A DNA stretch of 64,000 bases, taken from assembly GCF_030142045.1 (NCBI RefSeq), contig NZ_CP126242.1, positions 2,604,001-2,668,000 of the forward strand, given 5' to 3'. Below, piece by piece: positions 1 through 10,184 of the stretch (the stretch's first letter is position 1; the number at the start of each line of letters is the position of its first letter). The translations under genes and the position numbers were made by a program. The DNA is from Arthrobacter sp. zg-Y919 (GTDB lineage: Bacteria > Actinomycetota > Actinomycetes > Actinomycetales > Micrococcaceae). Under the pieces are notes generated by a model. That model had not been told where the DNA came from and did no database searches. It worked only from the letters and a program-made list of their open reading frames with translations.

Positions 1-1
1 G

Positions 2-844
2 GCGTGGCTGGACGCCTGGGTGGACCGCGGCCGTTTCCGCCCCGAATACGTGGTGGGCGGCGTAGTGTCCGGGCGCTGGGCCTCGCGCGGCGGAGGCGCA
101 CTGCAGATCCCCAAGACCGTGCGGGACGCTGTCCGCCCGGATCCGGGCCACCGGCTGATCGTGGCCGACGCCGCGCAGCTGGAACCCCGCGTCCTCGCCG
201 CCCTGGGGCAGGACTCCGCACTGGCCGCGGCGGCCCGCGGCAAGGACCTCTACCAAGGCATCGCCGACCGGAATTTCGAGGGTGACCGGGCGAAGGCCAA
301 ACTGGCGATGCTCGGAGCAATGTACGGCGCCACCAGCGGCGAATCCGGCCGGCTGATGCCGGTGCTGACCCGCGCCTACCCGCAGGCCATCGGCGTCGTG
401 GAACGCGGCGCCCGGGCAGGTGAAGCAGGACAGGTGGTCAGCAGCCATCTGGGCCGCAGCTCGCCGCCGGTGTCGGAACGCTGGCTCCGCGCCCAGCAAA
501 GCACGAGCGCCGAGGAACAGCGCCGGGCAGACTCCCTCGCCCGCGCCCAGGGCCGGTTCACGCGTAACTTCGTGGTGCAGGCGACGGCGGCGGAATGGGC
601 CCTGTGCTGGCTGGCGGACATACGACGGCGGCTGCGGGCGGCGTCGTCGGCCTCCCCCGCGGGGGAACTGGTGTTTTTCCTGCACGACGAGGTGATGCTC
701 CACGTTCCCGCCGGACGGGTCGAAGAGGTCAGCACCCTGGTGACCGAGGCAGCGGCTGCCGCCACGAGACTGCTGTTCGGGGATATCCCGCTGGAGTTCC
801 CGGTGGTTGCGGTTGCCGTGGACTCCTACGCGGACGCCAAGTAG
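2..844 (+). CDS. Family-A DNA polymerase (3'-5' exonuclease/polymerase), C-terminal part
   Basis: The 5' end lies outside the window, and about 280 C-terminal residues are visible. They cover the palm and fingers of a PolA-type polymerase. Motif A appears as VADAAQLEPRVLAALG, motif B as a degenerate KAKLAMLGAMYGATSGESG, and motif C as FLHDEVMLHVP with the catalytic HDE. Actinobacteria carry, besides polA, a shorter polymerase annotated as bifunctional 3'-5' exonuclease/DNA polymerase. The divergent motifs A and B fit that paralogue better than true Pol I, which is an inference. A repair role is likely. The next gene is convergent on the minus strand, 19 bp away. Confidence 0.85.
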   Translation, partial: AWLDAWVDRGRFRPEYVVGGVVSGRWASRGGGALQIPKTVRDAVRPDPGHRLIVADAAQLEPRVLAALGQDSALAAAARGKDLYQGIADRNFEGDRAKAKLAMLGAMYGATSGESGRLMPVLTRAYPQAIGVVERGARAGEAGQVVSSHLGRSSPPVSERWLRAQQSTSAEEQRRADSLARAQGRFTRNFVVQATAAEWALCWLADIRRRLRAASSASPAGELVFFLHDEVMLHVPAGRVEEVSTLVTEAAAAATRLLFGDIPLEFPVVAVAVDSYADAK

Positions 845-863
845 CTCCGGCTCAGAGATCCGG

Positions 864-1547
864 CTAGAGCTTGGGAACGATTTCCCGGCCCTCATCCCAC
901 GGCTGGGTCCAGCCCAGCTCGTCGAGCAGGCTCGAAAGGATAATGCCGGTGAATCCCCACACCAGCACCCCGTTGACCAGGAAGGCAGGGGTCCGGGGAG
1001 CACCCTTACGGCCCGGCAGGACGGCAGTGCGGCGGTTCTCCGGGTTAAGCAGGTCCGCCACCGGGACCCGGAACACCGACGCGGACTCGCCGTAGTCGAC
1101 GACGTCCACCGGCGTCGGTTTATCCCACCAGCCCAGGACGGGGGTGACCAGGAAGTTGCTGACCGGCAGCCCTACCGGCGGCAGCGCACCGAGGACCCGG
1201 ACACCGGCGGGATCCAGTCCGGTCTCTTCCTCCGCTTCGCGCAGGGCAGCGGCCACCACCGAGGCGTCCGAGGCATCCACGGACCCGCCGGGGAAGGCGA
1301 CCTGGCCGGGATGGTCGTTGAGCGTGGCTGCACGTTCAACCAGCAGCACGTCGACGTCGCCGGGGACGGCCTCGGCAGAGAAGTCAGCGGGCCGGCTGTC
1401 CAGGACGCCGAAGAGGATCAGCACCGCCGCCGCACGCGCCGTGGCGGGGTCCACGCTGCTGCGCAGCTGGTCAATGTGGACGTTGAACTGCGTCGTGCCG
1501 GCGGCAGCCCCGGCGGCCAGCGCTTCAAGGTCCGTGAGAACGCTCAT
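864..1547 (-). CDS. Nudix hydrolase, CoA pyrophosphatase type
   Basis: This 227-residue Nudix protein is probably a CoA diphosphatase that cleaves CoA or its derivatives to 4'-phosphopantetheine and 3',5'-ADP. The motif that defines the CoA subfamily, [10 protein letters not shown] (residues 79-88), runs directly into the Nudix box, which ends REAEEETGL (103-111) and supplies the metal-binding glutamates. Its start codon overlaps the stop of the upstream endonuclease III gene by 4 bp (ATGA), so the two are probably translationally coupled in one operon. Substrate is inferred from the motif only. Confidence 0.85.
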   Translation of the reverse strand: MSVLTDLEALAAGAAAGTTQFNVHIDQLRSSVDPATARAAAVLILFGVLDSRPADFSAEAVPGDVDVLLVERAATLNDHPGQVAFPGGSVDASDASVVAAALREAEEETGLDPAGVRVLGALPPVGLPVSNFLVTPVLGWWDKPTPVDVVDYGESASVFRVPVADLLNPENRRTAVLPGRKGAPRTPAFLVNGVLVWGFTGIILSSLLDELGWTQPWDEGREIVPKL

Positions 1548-2341
1548 GCTTCCAGTCCGAAGCCCGCGGCCCGCAGCTGCGCACGGGTTTCCGCGGCCAT
1601 CATCCGGGCATGCAGTTCCTCGCGTCCTGGGGCGAGCTCATACTTCAGCAGTTTCCGGGCCTTCACGGGATCAGTCTCTCCCTCCCCGTAGGACGGGCAC
1701 AGCTGCGCGACGGGGCAGGCCCCGCAGGCGGGCTTCTTGGCATGGCAGACACGGCGGCCATGGAACACCACCCGGTTGGAGAGCGGCGTCCAGTCCCGGG
1801 GCTCGAACAGCGCCGCGACCTCTTCCTCGACCTTGACCGGGTCCGTGGCGGTGGTCCAGCCGAACCGGCGGGAGAGACGCCCAAAGTGCGTGTCGACAGT
1901 GATACCGGGAATGCCGAAGGCATTGCCGAGCACCACGTTCGCGGTCTTGCGCCCGACGCCGGGCAGGGTGACCAGGTCTTCGAGCCGGTCCGGCACCTGG
2001 CCGTCAAACTCATCCACCAACCGGGTCGACAAGGCTTTTACACTCGCGGATTTGGCCCGGAAGAATCCGGTAGGCCGGATGATCTCCTGCAGAGTCTCCT
2101 CGTCGGCCTCGGCCATTGCCTTGGCATCCGGATAACGGGCAAACAGGGTGGGCGTGACGGCGTTGACCCGGATGTCAGTGGTCTGAGCCGAAAGCACAGT
2201 GGCCACCAGCAGCTCGAACGCGTTGGTGAAGTCCAGTTCGGCAACGGCGTAGGGGTAGGCCTCGCCGAGCAGCCGGTTAATGCGCCGCGCCCTCCGTTTC
2301 AATGCGAGGAGGGACGGGTCGCTGCCGGTTGCCTTTGCCAC
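1544..2341 (-). CDS. nth: Endonuclease III, DNA glycosylase/AP lyase
   Basis: This base-excision repair enzyme removes oxidised pyrimidines and cleaves the abasic site. The helix-hairpin-helix [12 protein letters not shown] carries the catalytic lysine (Lys132), and the matching aspartate is in ITVDTHFGR (Asp150). Four cysteines at 199, 206, 209 and 215 give the C-X6-C-X2-C-X5-C spacing of the 4Fe-4S cluster. The protein is 265 residues, longer than the E. coli enzyme (about 211) because of extensions at both ends, as usual in actinobacteria. The start is GTG with AAGGA about 9 nt upstream. It is the first gene of a pair with the CoA-type Nudix hydrolase. Confidence 0.95.
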   Translation of the reverse strand: MAKATGSDPSLLALKRRARRINRLLGEAYPYAVAELDFTNAFELLVATVLSAQTTDIRVNAVTPTLFARYPDAKAMAEADEETLQEIIRPTGFFRAKSASVKALSTRLVDEFDGQVPDRLEDLVTLPGVGRKTANVVLGNAFGIPGITVDTHFGRLSRRFGWTTATDPVKVEEEVAALFEPRDWTPLSNRVVFHGRRVCHAKKPACGACPVAQLCPSYGEGETDPVKARKLLKYELAPGREELHARMMAAETRAQLRAAGFGLEA

Positions 2342-2395
2342 TTATTGGTGTCCTTCTGCTGGCGGTCGTGCTGCTGGTGGCCGGGGGCCGAAAAT

Positions 2396-3694
2396 CTACT
2401 GGTCGGCGTCGACGCGTTCGATGTTGCTCAGGTCGCGCAGCACACCAATGCGTCCCGTGCGCTTGTCCTGGACGAGGAATTCGTCGCCGCGGTCCTCCAG
2501 CCCCAGTTCCCAGTCACCCGGGTGGAACATAAACAGCGGCAGGCCGGTCCGCTCGTCGACAATCTGGCGGGGTGTGCCAACGGCGAACCAGAAGGCCTCC
2601 ACAACGGGCTCGGACTCGTTGCGCGTGGCGGTAATCGGCTCCGCCGGGGTGGATTCCATTTCGTGGGCACCGGAGGCTTCGACACCGCTGGCACCCGCAT
2701 CGCGGACGACGGGGTTCACGGTGGTGGCGGCCAGGGGCTCTTCGGCGTGCAGGCCGGAGGCCGCCGCGGCAGTGGGCTGGGCCTGCGTTGCCGGAGCTGC
2801 GTGCGTTGCGGGGGCAGCGTGCGTCGCGGGGGCCGCGGCGGACTGGGCCTGCGTGGCGGGGGCAGCGGCGGAGGCCTCGGGAGAAGAAGCGCCGACGACG
2901 GCGGTGCCGCCCGCGCCGGCAAGTCCGGCGGACGCGCCCTGGTGCGGTGCACCGTGCACAGTGGTGCGGGCGTCCGCCTCGCTGCGGCGCAGCGGGTTCG
3001 GGAAGCGGCGGGCGCTGCCTGCATTGTCCGTGCCGGTCGGCTCCGGCTTCGGACGCGCCGGACGCGGCCGGAGCGGCACGGCGTTACGGGCCGTCAGCGC
3101 GGCGGCGGCTTCGGGGCGGTCCTTGAATTCCCGGGCGAAGAACGGCAGGTGCGGAGCCAGGGTGGTGGACACCACCAGGCCCAGGGAGCCGATCAGGGCG
3201 ACCATCGGGCCGACACTGAAGTCCGTCACCGTCTGGAGGAAGAAGAAGGCGAGGGCCAGCACCGCGGTCACGGAGGCGAACTGGTCCAGGGACAGGGAGC
3301 CGACGCGCGGCTTCATGCCCGGGGCGAGCCGGCGGCCGGCAAACAGGCCTGCGACCACCAGGGGCAGCAGGATTCCGATGCCGATGAAGAACAGGGAGAA
3401 CGCGCTCCAGAGGTTGAAGTCCTCTTCGAACCCGAGGCGGGTCACCGTGAAGAAGGGCAGGATGCTGCCCACGAGCATCACGAGAACGGAACCGATCACG
3501 GCAATGTCACGCAGGCCGAACGGGCCGGCGAGGGCCTCCTGGCCGGCGGCACCGGGGTGCGCCTCCTGGCCGGCGGCACTGGGGTGCGCCTGCACGCCCT
3601 TGTCCGATGCGGAGGGGTGTCCACCGGTTTCGGAAGATCCGGCCATGGCGCGGGCCTCATTCTCAACAGGGGGGTTGTTCATACTGATCTCCAT
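2396..3694 (-). CDS. Membrane protein of unknown function, four TM segments
   Basis: I do not recognise this 432-residue protein. A hydrophilic N-terminus of about 55 residues contains two near-identical AAGQEAHPGAAG-like repeats. Four hydrophobic segments follow, roughly residues 60-80, 90-120, 140-160 and 165-185. A long Ala/Pro-rich linker (about 200-340) has repeated PATHAAPATQ-type runs, and a compact C-terminal domain of about 75 residues is probably cytoplasmic. Two starts are plausible. The ATG at 3694 has GGGAG 7 nt upstream. The ATG at 3682 (MNNPPVEN) has GGAG 6 nt upstream. The linker is low complexity and may vary between strains. Confidence 0.7.
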   Translation of the reverse strand: MEISMNNPPVENEARAMAGSSETGGHPSASDKGVQAHPSAAGQEAHPGAAGQEALAGPFGLRDIAVIGSVLVMLVGSILPFFTVTRLGFEEDFNLWSAFSLFFIGIGILLPLVVAGLFAGRRLAPGMKPRVGSLSLDQFASVTAVLALAFFFLQTVTDFSVGPMVALIGSLGLVVSTTLAPHLPFFAREFKDRPEAAAALTARNAVPLRPRPARPKPEPTGTDNAGSARRFPNPLRRSEADARTTVHGAPHQGASAGLAGAGGTAVVGASSPEASAAAPATQAQSAAAPATHAAPATHAAPATQAQPTAAAASGLHAEEPLAATTVNPVVRDAGASGVEASGAHEMESTPAEPITATRNESEPVVEAFWFAVGTPRQIVDERTGLPLFMFHPGDWELGLEDRGDEFLVQDKRTGRIGVLRDLSNIERVDADQ

Positions 3695-3982
3695 TCACGA
3701 CTCCCGTCGCTGCACCGCACAGGTGCGCCGCAGAACGGTAGGCCGCATCTACGGTCCGTAGGCGGTTGCTTCCTCCTGACAGCCTAATCATGGACGGCGG
3801 GGCAGACTAGCCGGGCGGCGGCGCGTCCCGTAGGGAGTGACATACCGCTCACCGCATAATCGAGCCGTTTTGCATCCGATTAAGTGACCCCGGACACACT
3901 GGTCGAAATCCGGCGATAGGGTGGTTGGCAACCATGCACGATCTTTTGGTGCTGGATTTCAGCGACGTGAAAGGGTTCAACC
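3695..3982. promoter_or_regulatory. Divergent intergenic region, acs promoter side
   Basis: I see no credible gene in these 288 bases between the divergent membrane protein and acs. A TAGGGT at 3917-3922 could be an acs -10 box. The acs start has AAAGGG about 8 nt upstream, so this message would have a 5' leader of about 55 nt. I looked for a clear TGTGA-N6-TCACA Crp/GlxR site and did not find one. Confidence 0.35.
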
Positions 3983-5971
<1,989 letters not shown>

Positions 5972-5976
5972 TCCGC

Positions 5977-6034
5977 CACCAACGACGGCAGGTGCCCTCC
6001 CCCGGAGCGGGGAGGACACCTGCCGTCGTTGGTG
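5977..6034. terminator. Strong palindrome between convergent acs and ohr
   Basis: Two perfect 18-bp arms (5977-5994 and 6017-6034, beginning CACCAACGACGG) enclose a second 7-bp stem CCTCCCC/GGGGAGG with a 6-nt loop. It sits exactly between convergent stop codons, so it probably terminates both transcripts. There is no T-tract, as is common for actinobacterial hairpins. Confidence 0.75.
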
Positions 6035-6044
6035 TCTGCGGGCG

Positions 6045-6467
6045 CTAGCCGACGGTGACGTCCAGGTCCACCTCGATGTTGCCGCGGGTGGCATTGGAGT
6101 ACGGGCAGACCTGGTGGGCGGCCTGGGTCAGCTTCTCCGCAGTGGCTTCGTCGACGCCGGACATCTCCACGTGCAGTTCAACGCCCAGCTTGAAGCCGCC
6201 GTCGTCGTTCTTGTAGATGCTGACATCGGCGGTCACGGCGGCATCGGAGATCGGCGCCTTCTCCGCGCGGGCAATCATCTTCAGGGCGGAGAGGAAGCAG
6301 GCGGCGTATCCGGTGGCAAAGAGCTGCTCCGGGTTCGTTCCCTCGCCGGAACCGCCCATTTCGGTGGGAGTGGACAGGTTCACTTCGAGCTTGCCGTCGC
6401 TGGTGCGGGCCTCGCCGTTGCGTCCGTCGCCGGTTGCGGTGGCAGCTGCGGTGTACAAAGCGCTCAT
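6045..6467 (-). CDS. ohr: Organic hydroperoxide resistance protein, Ohr/OsmC family
   Basis: Ohr is a thiol peroxidase that reduces organic hydroperoxides. The two redox cysteines are in FATGYAACF (Cys57) and VCPYSNATRGN (Cys121), the Ohr arrangement. Total length is 140 residues, typical for the family. I chose the ATG at 6467 because AAGGAG stands 5 nt upstream. A longer reading from 6521 would add 18 residues without a ribosome site. A divergent TetR gene and a 22-bp palindrome lying between TTGCAG (-35) and TACCTT (-10) indicate repression by that regulator. Confidence 0.93.
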   Translation of the reverse strand: MSALYTAAATATGDGRNGEARTSDGKLEVNLSTPTEMGGSGEGTNPEQLFATGYAACFLSALKMIARAEKAPISDAAVTADVSIYKNDDGGFKLGVELHVEMSGVDEATAEKLTQAAHQVCPYSNATRGNIEVDLDVTVG

Positions 6468-6519
6468 GGGAACTCCTTCAATGGGGAAGCCTTCGGTGGG
6501 GGGAAAGCATGTAGGATTC

Positions 6520-6549
6520 AAGGTAGACGAACTAGTACGTCTACTGCAA
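6520..6549 (-). promoter_or_regulatory. ohr promoter overlapping a TetR-type operator
   Basis: Reading on the minus strand, a -35 TTGCAG (6544-6549) and a -10 TACCTT (6520-6525) are separated by 18 bp. The spacer is almost entirely filled by a palindrome at 6523-6544 with outer arms GTAGACG and CGTCTAC around a core ACTAGT; only one symmetric base pair mismatches. This is the size and placement expected of a TetR-family operator that blocks RNA polymerase. It would also lie in the promoter of the divergent regulator, giving autoregulation. Confidence 0.75.
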
Positions 6550-6621
6550 ACGGATGACGTCTGCGGCAGCTGCGGATGCCGCCGCAGAACCCTGGTGAAG
6601 CAAGGAAACAGGAGAACACCA

Positions 6622-7179
6622 ATGTCAGCGCAAACCGTGCGGGAGCGGATCCTGGAACAGGCTTCCGCCCTGTTTTATACCGAAGGCATCCGTGCGGTCA
6701 GCGCGGACAGGGTCATCGCTGCTGCCGGGACCGCGAAGGTGACCTTCTACCGTTACTTCCGCTCCAAAGATGACCTGGTGATTGCCTATCTGCAGGAGCA
6801 GTCCGCCCTGATGCGGGCGCGCGCAGCTGATCTGGATCCCGATCCCTGCGCAGGACTGCGCCAGTTCGCCGAAGCCATGGGGGTGGAGGCCTGCTCCGCA
6901 GGCTTCCGGGGGTGTCCCTTCATCAATGCTGCCGCGGAATACACGGATCCCGGCCACCCCGTCCGTGCCGTCGTTTCTGAACACCGCGCCTGGCTGCATT
7001 CCCTGGTAACCCAACGGCTGCAGCAGCTCGGCATCAGGGATACCGAAGCCCTCGCAGACCAGCTCCTGATGCTCCGGGACGGCGCCATGGTCCACGGCTA
7101 TGTCACGGACGGCACCTCCGTCGGGCAGGCACTGGCGACGGCCGGCAAGGCTCTGATCCTCCCCCACCTCCCGAAATAA
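6622..7179 (+). CDS. TetR/AcrR family transcriptional regulator
   Basis: This 185-residue repressor has an N-terminal helix-turn-helix (about residues 22-50, VSADRVIAAAGTAKVTFYRYF). Its ligand-binding domain contains CSAGFRGCPFINAAAEY, a cysteine pair common in a TetR subgroup that could act as a peroxide sensor (inference). The ATG at 6622 was chosen because GGAG lies 7 nt upstream and the HTH then begins at the usual distance from the N-terminus; an open frame continues farther upstream through the operator. It is divergent from ohr and separated from it by a palindromic operator. Most described ohr regulators are MarR-type OhrR, so this pairing is noteworthy. Confidence 0.88.
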   Translation: MSAQTVRERILEQASALFYTEGIRAVSADRVIAAAGTAKVTFYRYFRSKDDLVIAYLQEQSALMRARAADLDPDPCAGLRQFAEAMGVEACSAGFRGCPFINAAAEYTDPGHPVRAVVSEHRAWLHSLVTQRLQQLGIRDTEALADQLLMLRDGAMVHGYVTDGTSVGQALATAGKALILPHLPK

Positions 7180-7270
7180 ACGCACACGCCGCAGGCCGCC
7201 GATAAGCCCGGATGTGATGTTGGACTCACCGGCTTGGTGAAACCGGACCCGGATAGGACAATTCCTTGTC

Positions 7271-8605
7271 GTGTCTACTTCACCCGCAGCGGCCGCACCG
7301 GCCGCCCCCTCCCCTGAGTCTTCCAAGATGGCCCGCAAAGTAGCGGGTGCCTCTTTCATCGGCACTGCCCTGGAGTCCTACGACTTTTATGTTTTCGGCA
7401 CCGCCGCTGCGCTGATCCTTAACCGGATCTTCTTTCCCGACGTGGACGCCGCGACAGGCATCCTCCTGTCCTTCCTGACGCTGGGCATGGGCTTCATCGC
7501 CCGGCCCCTGGGTGCCATCATCTTCGGCCATATCGGTGACCGGGTAGGCCGCAAGACGTCCCTCATCGGAACCATCGTGCTGATGGGTGTGGCCACCGGC
7601 GCCGTCGGCCTGCTGCCGGACTACAACACCATCGGCATCTGGGCGCCGCTGCTCCTGGTGCTGCTGCGCCTGCTCCAGGGACTTGCCGTCGGCGGTGAAT
7701 GGGGCGGTTCCATCCTCATCGCCACCGAACACGCCGCTCCCCGCAAGCGCGCCCTCTACGCCGCCATCCCACAGATCGGCTCCCCGGTGGGCACCATCCT
7801 GGTCACCGGCATCTTCCTCCTGCTGACCCAGGTCTCGGATGAGACCCTGGCCGCCGGCGTCTGGCGCATTCCGTTCCTGCTCGCCTTCCCGTTTATGGGC
7901 ATCGCGTTGTATATGCGTCTGGCCATCGACGAAACCCCGGTGTTCAAGGGTGTGGCCAAGGCCCACCAGATCACCCGGGTTCCGCTGCTGGAGGTGCTCC
8001 GCACCCAGTGGCTTGCCGTCCTGGTGGCGGCCTCGGCCGCGCTGCTGGGCATCGGTTCCTACTTCCTGATGACCACGTACACCCAGTCCTACGGCATCTC
8101 CGTCCTGGGCCTGTCCGAGTCCACTGTCCTAAACGCAGCATTGGTCGGTTCCGTGCTGCAGCTGGCGACCATCCCGGCGTTCGGCTTCCTGGCCAACCGG
8201 ATCGGTTCGGCGCGGATGGTGCTGGCCGGCGCCGTCGCCACGCTGCTGATTTCCTTCCCGCTGTACTTCATCATCAGCAACGCCACCACGCCGGTCTACA
8301 TCCTGACCATCCTGATCGGCGGCATCGCCCCGACCGCTGCCTGGGCTGCCCTGGGCGGGCTGATGGCCGATCTGTTCCCCGCCCGCACGGGGTTCACCGC
8401 CATGTCCCTGGCCTACAGCATTGCCGGCATCCTCTCCGGGTTCACCCCCTCCATTACCCAGGCATTCTCCACGGCAACCGACGGCGCCTGGTGGCATCCC
8501 GGCGTCGTCCTGGCCCTGATGTCCGTGATCACCATCGCCGGAGCGCTGGCCGCGCAGCGGATGACCCGGCGCAACACGGAGGCAACTGTGCCGGCAGAGG
8601 TATGA
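7271..8605 (+). CDS. MFS transporter, metabolite:H+ symporter type
   Basis: This 12-TM secondary transporter of 444 residues is probably of the MHS group that takes up small organic acids or osmolytes. Features are ESYDFYVFGTAAAL in TM1, the loop 2-3 signature GHIGDRVGRKTSL, and LLRLLQGLAVGGEWGG in TM4, which is characteristic of MHS porters (ShiA/ProP/KgtP type). Substrate cannot be read from sequence. The start taken is GTG at 7271. Its ribosome site is weak (AGGA about 14 nt upstream), and ATG at 7328 is an alternative. The product may be co-transcribed with the following aroQ, 19 bp downstream. Confidence 0.88.
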   Translation: MSTSPAAAAPAAPSPESSKMARKVAGASFIGTALESYDFYVFGTAAALILNRIFFPDVDAATGILLSFLTLGMGFIARPLGAIIFGHIGDRVGRKTSLIGTIVLMGVATGAVGLLPDYNTIGIWAPLLLVLLRLLQGLAVGGEWGGSILIATEHAAPRKRALYAAIPQIGSPVGTILVTGIFLLLTQVSDETLAAGVWRIPFLLAFPFMGIALYMRLAIDETPVFKGVAKAHQITRVPLLEVLRTQWLAVLVAASAALLGIGSYFLMTTYTQSYGISVLGLSESTVLNAALVGSVLQLATIPAFGFLANRIGSARMVLAGAVATLLISFPLYFIISNATTPVYILTILIGGIAPTAAWAALGGLMADLFPARTGFTAMSLAYSIAGILSGFTPSITQAFSTATDGAWWHPGVVLALMSVITIAGALAAQRMTRRNTEATVPAEV

Positions 8606-8624
8606 CCTCCGGCATAGTTAAGCC

Positions 8625-9086
8625 ATGACTACCACCGGCACGCGCAAGCTCCTGATCCTCAACGGACCCAACCTGAACCTGTTGGGCACCCGTGAACCGG
8701 CGATCTACGGCAGCTCCACGCTGGCCGATGTTGAGGCTGTGGCGGCAGCTGCCGCCACAGCCCGGGGCTGGACGGTGGACTGCGTCCAGTCCAACCATGA
8801 AGGGCACCTGATCGACGCCATCCATGCCGCGCGCGGTACGGCGGACGGCATCGTCATCAATCCCGGCGCCTACAGCCACACATCGGTGGCCATTCCCGAC
8901 GCGCTGTCCGGAGTGGAGCTGCCGGTGGTGGAAGTGCATTTGAGCAATATCCACCGGCGCGAGGAGTTCCGCCACCACTCGTTCGTTTCCGCAGTGGCGC
9001 AGGCCGTGATCTGCGGCGCGGGAATCAGCGGCTACCGGATGGCGGTGGAGTACCTGATCGAGTCCGCGGAGCCCACCGGGAAATAA
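8625..9086 (+). CDS. aroQ: 3-Dehydroquinate dehydratase, type II
   Basis: The enzyme catalyses the third step of the shikimate pathway, or the reverse catabolic step, as a dodecamer. At 153 residues it is the typical type II size. [14 protein letters not shown] with Arg23 and the catalytic Tyr28, NPGAYSHTS with His85, and [17 protein letters not shown] cover the active site. There is no other shikimate gene nearby, and an MHS transporter lies directly upstream. A catabolic quinate/shikimate role is therefore possible, as is a housekeeping one. A CATAGT 6 nt before the ATG may be a -10 box for a leaderless message. Confidence 0.95.
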   Translation: MTTTGTRKLLILNGPNLNLLGTREPAIYGSSTLADVEAVAAAAATARGWTVDCVQSNHEGHLIDAIHAARGTADGIVINPGAYSHTSVAIPDALSGVELPVVEVHLSNIHRREEFRHHSFVSAVAQAVICGAGISGYRMAVEYLIESAEPTGK

Positions 9087-9087
9087 C

Positions 9088-10068
9088 ATGGACTCCACTG
9101 CGGACCGGTATGGACGTTTTGCCCGGGTTGAGGCCCGGGGATCGTCAACTGTCTACGAACAGTGGACCGAGGGCATCAGCACGGACCCGGAGGTGCTGGA
9201 GCTCATCGACGGGCTTCCGGAACACAAACGGCAACCCAACCTCGTCCTGGCGGCCGCCCGCAGCTGCGGCGCCGACGTGGGACCCTACCCGCAGTTCAGA
9301 TCCTTCCTGAAGGAGCGCTGGGACGAGATCCGGTCCGTCATCCTGCGCCGGAGCACGCAGACCAATGAGCCCGGGCGCTGCGCTGCGCTCCTCCCCCTGC
9401 TCGCCCAAATCGCCCGTACCGAGGGGCGCCCGCTGGCGCTGATCGAAGTCGGCGCCTCTGCGGGGCTGTGCCTGTATCCGGACCACTATGGGTACCGGTA
9501 CGACGGCGGTGCGGTCATCAACGATCCGGGCCGCGCGGACCTGGTCCTGGACTGCGTAACCACCGGCAACCCGCCGCTGCCACAGGCCTGTCCCGAGATC
9601 ATCCACCGGGCCGGGGTTGATTTATCCCCGCTGGACCCCGCCGATCCCGGAGACGTGGACTGGCTGGATGCCTTGATCTGGCCGGGCATGGAGGACCGCA
9701 GGGTCCGCCTGCGCGCCGCGGCCGACACCGCGGCCGGGTCCCCCGCCCGGATAGTCCAGGGCGACCTGAATGCAGAGATAGCCGGCCTGATCGACGCCGC
9801 GCCTGCGGAGGCAGCCGTGGTGGTGTTCCACACGGCTGTCCTGGCCTACGTTCCGAAGGCGGACCGGGAGGTTTTCGGGGACACCGTATCCGCTTACCTC
9901 GGTGTTCCTGGACGCCCCGTGCATTGGCTCTCCAACGAAGGCCCCGGGGTGATGCCGGGACCGGAGGCAACGGAAGCCGGAACGGAGCCGGGACTGTTCC
10001 TGCTGCGGCACAACGGCAGGGCCGTGGCCCGGACCGGGCCGCACGGGCAGTCGCTCGACTGGCTCTAG
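9088..10068 (+). CDS. DUF2332 family protein
   Basis: This 326-residue cytoplasmic protein belongs to the actinobacterial/proteobacterial DUF2332 family, whose function is unknown. Recognisable parts are the N-terminal YGRFARVEARGSSTVYEQW, the central IEVGASAGLCLYPDHYGYRY, which resembles a Rossmann methyltransferase motif I, and VVVFHTAVLAYVP. The glycine-rich motif suggests a nucleotide or SAM-type cofactor site, but this is inference. Its ATG lies one base after the aroQ stop, so the two genes are probably translated together. Confidence 0.8.
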   Translation: MDSTADRYGRFARVEARGSSTVYEQWTEGISTDPEVLELIDGLPEHKRQPNLVLAAARSCGADVGPYPQFRSFLKERWDEIRSVILRRSTQTNEPGRCAALLPLLAQIARTEGRPLALIEVGASAGLCLYPDHYGYRYDGGAVINDPGRADLVLDCVTTGNPPLPQACPEIIHRAGVDLSPLDPADPGDVDWLDALIWPGMEDRRVRLRAAADTAAGSPARIVQGDLNAEIAGLIDAAPAEAAVVVFHTAVLAYVPKADREVFGDTVSAYLGVPGRPVHWLSNEGPGVMPGPEATEAGTEPGLFLLRHNGRAVARTGPHGQSLDWL

Positions 10069-10079
10069 CCGGTCATTTG

Positions 10080-10155
10080 CGTCCCGTGCGCAGCCCGGTC
10101 TCAGGTCCGGGCGAAGCGTCCCGTGCCGCGGCCGGGTCTCAGGTCCGGGCCGGCC
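10080..10155. repeat. Imperfect 37-38 bp tandem duplication
   Basis: Two adjacent copies begin CGTCCCGTGC (10080 and 10117), and each contains GTCTCAGGTCCGGGC (10098-10112 and 10136-10150). The duplication lies between convergent stop codons of the DUF2332 gene and marP, so it may contribute to termination through its GC-rich self-complementary parts (CCCGG/CCGGG). No ORF uses it. Confidence 0.55.
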
Positions 10156-10184
10156 CGCGGCCGGGCGTTAGTCCCGGAGCCGAC

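Noticed and set aside
1610..3787. Long plus-strand open frame of about 725 codons opposite nth and the membrane protein
   Set aside because: It is antisense to genes with clear motifs; high GC makes long spurious frames common, and it has no recognisable domain or ribosome site.
3695..3982. Crp/GlxR binding site in the acs promoter
   Set aside because: No convincing TGTGA-N6-TCACA pattern could be found by eye.
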